NCBI GenBank assembly: GCA_026391115.1
Contig: JAPLER010000197.1
Coordinates: 1 to 8,532 of the forward strand
DNA from: Bacteroidota bacterium
Lineage (GTDB): Bacteria; Bacteroidota; Bacteroidia; Chitinophagales; Chitinophagaceae
Length of the DNA: 8,532 bases
Direction of reading: 5' to 3'
Each line of letters starts with the position of its first letter. The first letter of the stretch is position 1. Shown in pieces: positions 5,380 to 8,532 of the stretch. The notes under the pieces were generated by a model. That model had not been told where the DNA came from. It saw only the letters and a list, made by a program, of their open reading frames with translations, and searched no databases. The position numbers and the translations under genes are program-made.

Positions 5380-6246
5380 TTAGAGTAAATGAATACATTT
5401 TTCCAAGCTCTTCTTCCAGTCTTTTATTTCAACGCCAAAATCCTTTTCAATATCACTTGTATCCATTACAGAATAATTAGAACGCTTTGCTGGTGTAGGA
5501 TACGCAGTACTTGGTATTGGATTTACCTTACAATCCTTCTCTCCTATTTCTTGTATGGCTTGTGCAAATTGAAACCACGAAATATTACCTGTATTAGAAT
5601 AATGATAAATTTTTGTTGATGTGCTAACAACATTACTGCAAATAATTTTCATAATCGCTTCTGCCAAATCTGCTGCATAAGTAGGGCAACCAATTTGGTC
5701 AGCAACAACATTTATTTCGGGTCTATCACTCATCAATTTCAACATTGCTTTTACAAAGTTTTTACCGTGAGATGAATATACCCAAGATGTTCTGATGATA
5801 ACTGCATCATTACTATTTTCTGCTACAAGTTTCTCTCCTGCTGCTTTTGACGATCCATATACATTTAAAGGATGAATAGCATCTGTTGGTAAATAAGACT
5901 GCTGCTTTTCTCCATCAAAAACATAATCTGTGCTAATGTGAATGAGTTTACAACCCATCTCAGCACAAACTTTAGCCATTACAGCTGGGGCAGTTGCATT
6001 AATGGCATACGCCAATTCCTGTTCAGTCTCTGCCTTATCTACTGCTGTGTAAGCAGCACAATTAACTATGTATTGTGGTTGATGTTGTTTAATAAAACTT
6101 GCAATAGCGTCACTATTACTCAAGTCCAGTTCATTTCGCCCAACAAATAAAAAATTAAACTGGTTGTTAAATTGTTCACTCAGCTGCATCAATTCAAAGC
6201 CAAGTTGCCCGTCTTTTCCTGTAACTAGTATTAAAGGTTTTGTCAT
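5380..6246 (-). CDS. rfbD: dTDP-4-dehydrorhamnose reductase
   Basis: A 288-residue extended SDR that catalyses the last step of dTDP-L-rhamnose synthesis, reducing dTDP-4-dehydro-L-rhamnose with NAD(P)H. The product feeds surface polysaccharide. The cofactor motif is GKDGQLG at 10-16, NCAAYTAVDKAE at 62-73 is the family signature, and STDYVFDG is at 105-112. The catalytic Tyr-Lys pair is Y130 and K134 (YGSSKAAGE), followed by RTSWVY at 152-157 and DQIGCPTYAADLA at 183-195. The length is normal. The frame is open to 6354, but the extra 36 residues look nothing like the family and overlap the start of polX, so I take the ATG at 6246 (MTKPLILVTGKDGQLG). No rmlA, rmlB or rmlC is in the window, so the rest of the pathway must be elsewhere. 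It heads the minus-strand cluster. Confidence 0.95.
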   Translation of the reverse strand: MTKPLILVTGKDGQLGFELMQLSEQFNNQFNFLFVGRNELDLSNSDAIASFIKQHQPQYIVNCAAYTAVDKAETEQELAYAINATAPAVMAKVCAEMGCKLIHISTDYVFDGEKQQSYLPTDAIHPLNVYGSSKAAGEKLVAENSNDAVIIRTSWVYSSHGKNFVKAMLKLMSDRPEINVVADQIGCPTYAADLAEAIMKIICSNVVSTSTKIYHYSNTGNISWFQFAQAIQEIGEKDCKVNPIPSTAYPTPAKRSNYSVMDTSDIEKDFGVEIKDWKKSLEKCIHLL

Positions 6247-6263
6247 TATTATAAAGTAAAAAA

Positions 6264-6271
6264 CAAAACTA
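6264..6271 (-). promoter_or_regulatory. Candidate -7 element for rfbD
   Basis: On the minus strand this reads TAGTTTTG, a match to the Bacteroidota -7 consensus TAnnTTTG, ending 17 bases before the rfbD ATG. About 20 bases further upstream is TTTCTG, a poor match to the TTTG -33 element. The site lies in the 92-base divergent region between rfbD and polX. No equally good plus-strand match was found for polX. Confidence 0.35.
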
Positions 6272-6338
6272 AGTGAGTGTATTTTAAATTGCAGAAATAT
6301 TCGTGTATTAGTGGCAATTGAATTATTATTTTCGCCGT

Positions 6339-8015
6339 ATGACAAACGCTGCAATTGCCGATAATTTTTCGTTATTAAGTAAGTTAATGGACATTCACGA
6401 AGAGAATAGTTTTAGAGCCAAAAGTTACTCTATTGCTACATTTCATATTGAGAAGTTACCAGAAGAACTATCTGTTTTACCCAAAGAAAAAATATTTACT
6501 ATAAAAGGTATTGGCGAAAGTGCTGGTCAAAAAATTGTGGAGCAGCTTGAAACTGGCACATTAAAAGTGTTGGAAGACTACATTAACAAAACCCCAAAAG
6601 GCATCATAGAAATGTTGCAATACATTAAAGGTTTAGGACCCAAAAAAATTGCAACAGTGTGGAAAGAAATGGGTATTGAAAGCATTGGAGAATTGCTCTA
6701 TGCCTGTAACGAAAACAGATTAACCCTATACAAAGGCTTTGGAGAAAAAACACAGGAAAGTGTTAGAAAATCAATTGAGTTTTATTTGAATACATTTGGC
6801 AGTTATTTGTATGCTCAGGTAGAAACCTATGCTTTAACTTTTGAAACCCATTTAAAGCAGTTTTTTAAAACCGACCTGACCGATTTGGTTGGCGATTTTA
6901 AAAGACAAATACCCGTTATTGAAAAAATAGAATTCACCACCTCTGTTTCGCAACAAAATATCAAAAACTTTTTTACAACCAATGGCTATCAAATTCAAGA
7001 TGAAAATGAATATAGCATTTCATTGAAGGGCAACGAAAACATTTTATTACAGTTCTATTTTACGACCAAAGAAAACTATTATACAACAGTTTTTAAACAC
7101 AATTGCAGCGAACAGTTTTTAAATAAATGGACTGAGTTATTTGGATTTGATGCAGCTAAAAACTACACATCCGAGCAGGAGATTTTTGCAACCCATAATG
7201 TACAATTTATTGATGCCTGCAAGCGTGAAAGTGTTGAAGTGATTGAATTGGCAAAGCAGCACCAACTTCCTGTTTCAATTACTGAGAAAGATATTACAGC
7301 CATTATACACAGCCATAGCAAATGGAGCGATGGTAGCAACACGCTGGAAGAAATGGTTAAAGCAGCTATTGCAAAAGGTTTGCAGTATCTAGTCATTAGC
7401 GACCACAGTAAAACTGCTTTTTATGCACAAGGTTTAACGGTAGAAAGAGTGTTAGCACAACACCAGGAAATTGATGAACTGAATAAAAAATATGCACCAT
7501 TTAAAATATTCAAGAGTATTGAAAGCGATATTTTGGGCGATGGAAGTTTAGATTACGAGACTGATATTTTACAACAGTTCGATTTGGTAATAGCTAGCAT
7601 ACACAGCAACTTAAATGTGACTGAGGAAAAAGCAATGCAACGTTTAATAACAGCCATTGAAAATCCTTACACCACAATACTTGGGCATTTAACAGGCAGG
7701 CTTTTACTAAGCCGTAATGGCTACCCTATAAACCATCATAAAATAATAGATGCCTGTGCAGCCCATAATGTGGTAATAGAGTTAAACGCCCACCCTCGCA
7801 GATTAGATATAGATTGGCAGTTTATTGATGCAGCATTAGAAAAAAATGTAATTATTTCCATTAACCCCGATGCTCATAATATTGATGGATATGACGATTG
7901 CAGGTATGGTGTGTTGGCTGCACAAAAAACATTACTAACCAAAGAAAAGAACCTGAGTAGTTTTAGCTTGCAACAGTTTGAGGAGTTTTTGAGTGAGCAG
8001 GGTAAGAAGAAGTAG
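6339..8015 (+). CDS. polX: PolX-type protein: helix-hairpin-helix region, degenerate polymerase X domain and PHP domain
   Basis: A 558-residue protein with the full bacterial PolX layout, linked to base-excision and gap repair. The N-terminal 8-kDa-like part carries helix-hairpin-helix motifs at about 56-70 (GIGESAGQKIVEQL), 97-113 (KGLGPKKIATVW) and 132-146 (KGFGEKTQ). The palm region (about 165-290) lacks the expected GS.RR....D.D signature: the equivalent stretch reads GDFKRQIPVIEKIEF (185-199), with no metal-binding aspartate pair. The C-terminal PHP domain looks intact: H324, H326, D331, H356 (SDHS), E395, H422 (IHS), H450 (GH), N483 and H485 (ELNAHPRRLD), and D511 and H513 (NPDAH). Nuclease activity without polymerase activity is therefore likely. 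I chose the ATG at 6339 (MTNAAIADNFSLLSKLMDIH), which fits the family, over an in-frame TTG at 6318. It is divergent from rfbD, 92 bases apart. Confidence 0.93.
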   Translation: MTNAAIADNFSLLSKLMDIHEENSFRAKSYSIATFHIEKLPEELSVLPKEKIFTIKGIGESAGQKIVEQLETGTLKVLEDYINKTPKGIIEMLQYIKGLGPKKIATVWKEMGIESIGELLYACNENRLTLYKGFGEKTQESVRKSIEFYLNTFGSYLYAQVETYALTFETHLKQFFKTDLTDLVGDFKRQIPVIEKIEFTTSVSQQNIKNFFTTNGYQIQDENEYSISLKGNENILLQFYFTTKENYYTTVFKHNCSEQFLNKWTELFGFDAAKNYTSEQEIFATHNVQFIDACKRESVEVIELAKQHQLPVSITEKDITAIIHSHSKWSDGSNTLEEMVKAAIAKGLQYLVISDHSKTAFYAQGLTVERVLAQHQEIDELNKKYAPFKIFKSIESDILGDGSLDYETDILQQFDLVIASIHSNLNVTEEKAMQRLITAIENPYTTILGHLTGRLLLSRNGYPINHHKIIDACAAHNVVIELNAHPRRLDIDWQFIDAALEKNVIISINPDAHNIDGYDDCRYGVLAAQKTLLTKEKNLSSFSLQQFEEFLSEQGKKK

Positions 8016-8164
8016 ACTAGTATACTATCATTATGTCGAGTTTCTGAAAGCTACTATAGTTAAAGAAAATAGCAATAGTAATGCTAGCCATAGTTTAATG
8101 CGTTATTTTTAATGTTTATTATCAATCTTCTTTCCAATAAGCAGAAATAAACTAATACTCATCT

Positions 8165-8532
8165 ATGATTAAAAAACTGATTATACTTTTTCTATTTTTT
8201 ACACCAGTAATAATTTTTTCCCAGAAAAATAGTTTAATCTATCAAATACGTTTTGATAGAAATGAGTTTCAGATAACAGATAAAAATAAACAAGTTCTAT
8301 CTCTCATTTGCGACACGCTAAAAGGAAAATCAAATTACATAATTTACATTAATGGCTATACCGATAGTGATGCAGATAGTAGCTATAATCAACAGCTTTC
8401 GATGAAACGAAGCCTTTCAGCGAAAGAATATTTGCTGGAGAAAGGTATCGAAGAAACATCAATAAAAGTGCAAGCATTAGGAGAAGAACAACCTCTTGTA
8501 GAAAATACAACCCCCTTACAAAAGGCAAAAAA
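8165..8532 (+). CDS. OmpA-family peptidoglycan-binding protein, partial at right edge
   Basis: The first 122 codons of a gene that leaves the window. A signal peptide (MIKKLIILFLFFTPVIIFSQ, about 1-20) is followed almost at once by an OmpA/MotB-like domain. Y26-F30 is the first strand (IYQIRF), then IYINGYTDSDADSSYNQQLS (60-79), MKRSLSAKEYLLEKGI and VQALGEEQP. D67 and R82 are 15 residues apart, like D271 and R286 of E. coli OmpA, the pair that holds diaminopimelate of peptidoglycan. The sequence ends just before the usual NRRV motif. There is no beta-barrel or other domain ahead of it, so unless more follows downstream this is a small stand-alone periplasmic cell-wall binder. The 149 bases before it hold no recognised promoter, only a 10-bp palindrome (TAGTATACTA, 8018-8027). 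Confidence 0.85.
   Translation, partial: MIKKLIILFLFFTPVIIFSQKNSLIYQIRFDRNEFQITDKNKQVLSLICDTLKGKSNYIIYINGYTDSDADSSYNQQLSMKRSLSAKEYLLEKGIEETSIKVQALGEEQPLVENTTPLQKAK

Noticed and set aside
6318..6338. TTG start for polX
   Set aside because: It adds seven unconserved residues; the ATG at 6339 gives the usual PolX N-terminus.
6247..6354. N-terminal extension of rfbD by 36 residues
   Set aside because: The extra residues have no family resemblance, overlap the polX start, and precede a perfect family N-terminus at the ATG at 6246.

Overview
The window is AT-rich, uses few Shine-Dalgarno sequences, and carries gene families and motifs typical of Bacteroidota. The closest fit is probably Chitinophagales/Chitinophagaceae. 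Signs of this are the cysteine-containing N-terminal module (IPEPC.ENW..MTP) fused to carboxypeptidase-regulatory-like domains, the HGTHSPFVYDFI protein family, the weak TAnnTTTG-type promoter candidates, and a tandem heptamer of the GTTAATA/GTGAACA kind seen in intergenic DNA of this phylum. The assignment rests on motif recognition, not on a search. I see no rRNA, tRNA, CRISPR array, insertion sequence or phage gene.

Layout. Positions 1-1102 (minus) hold the first 367 codons of a membrane-linked protein that runs off the left edge. It has a four-cysteine N-terminal module, a hydrophobic segment, two carboxypeptidase-regulatory-like domains with a TonB-plug-like linker between them, and a run of 16 A on the coding strand. 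A 182-bp AT-rich divergent intergenic region follows. A plus-strand cluster spans 1285-3726: an SDR oxidoreductase, a SAM hydroxide adenosyltransferase (DUF62) family protein, a small lipoprotein, and the fluoride channel CrcB/Fluc. It meets, tail to tail with an 11-bp overlap, a minus-strand cluster (6246 down to 3716): rfbD (dTDP-4-dehydrorhamnose reductase), folA (dihydrofolate reductase), a five-helix membrane protein, and a shortened methyltransferase-like protein. Divergent from rfbD lies polX (6339-8015, plus). After a 149-bp gap comes the start of a small OmpA-domain protein, cut by the right edge.

How it fits together. Most of the genes are housekeeping: folate reduction, deoxysugar synthesis for surface polysaccharide, DNA repair and fluoride export. 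I see no convincing new multi-gene system. The points most worth a second look are: (a) PolX keeps an apparently complete PHP metal site but has lost the polymerase aspartates; (b) the methyltransferase-like protein has lost its SAM-binding core while keeping both family ends; (c) a fluorinase-superfamily SAM hydrolase lies two genes from a fluoride channel; (d) the left-edge protein combines a four-cysteine module, a duplicated plug-like motif and a slippage-prone A16 tract; and (e) a heptamer array ends four bases upstream of the folA TTG start codon.
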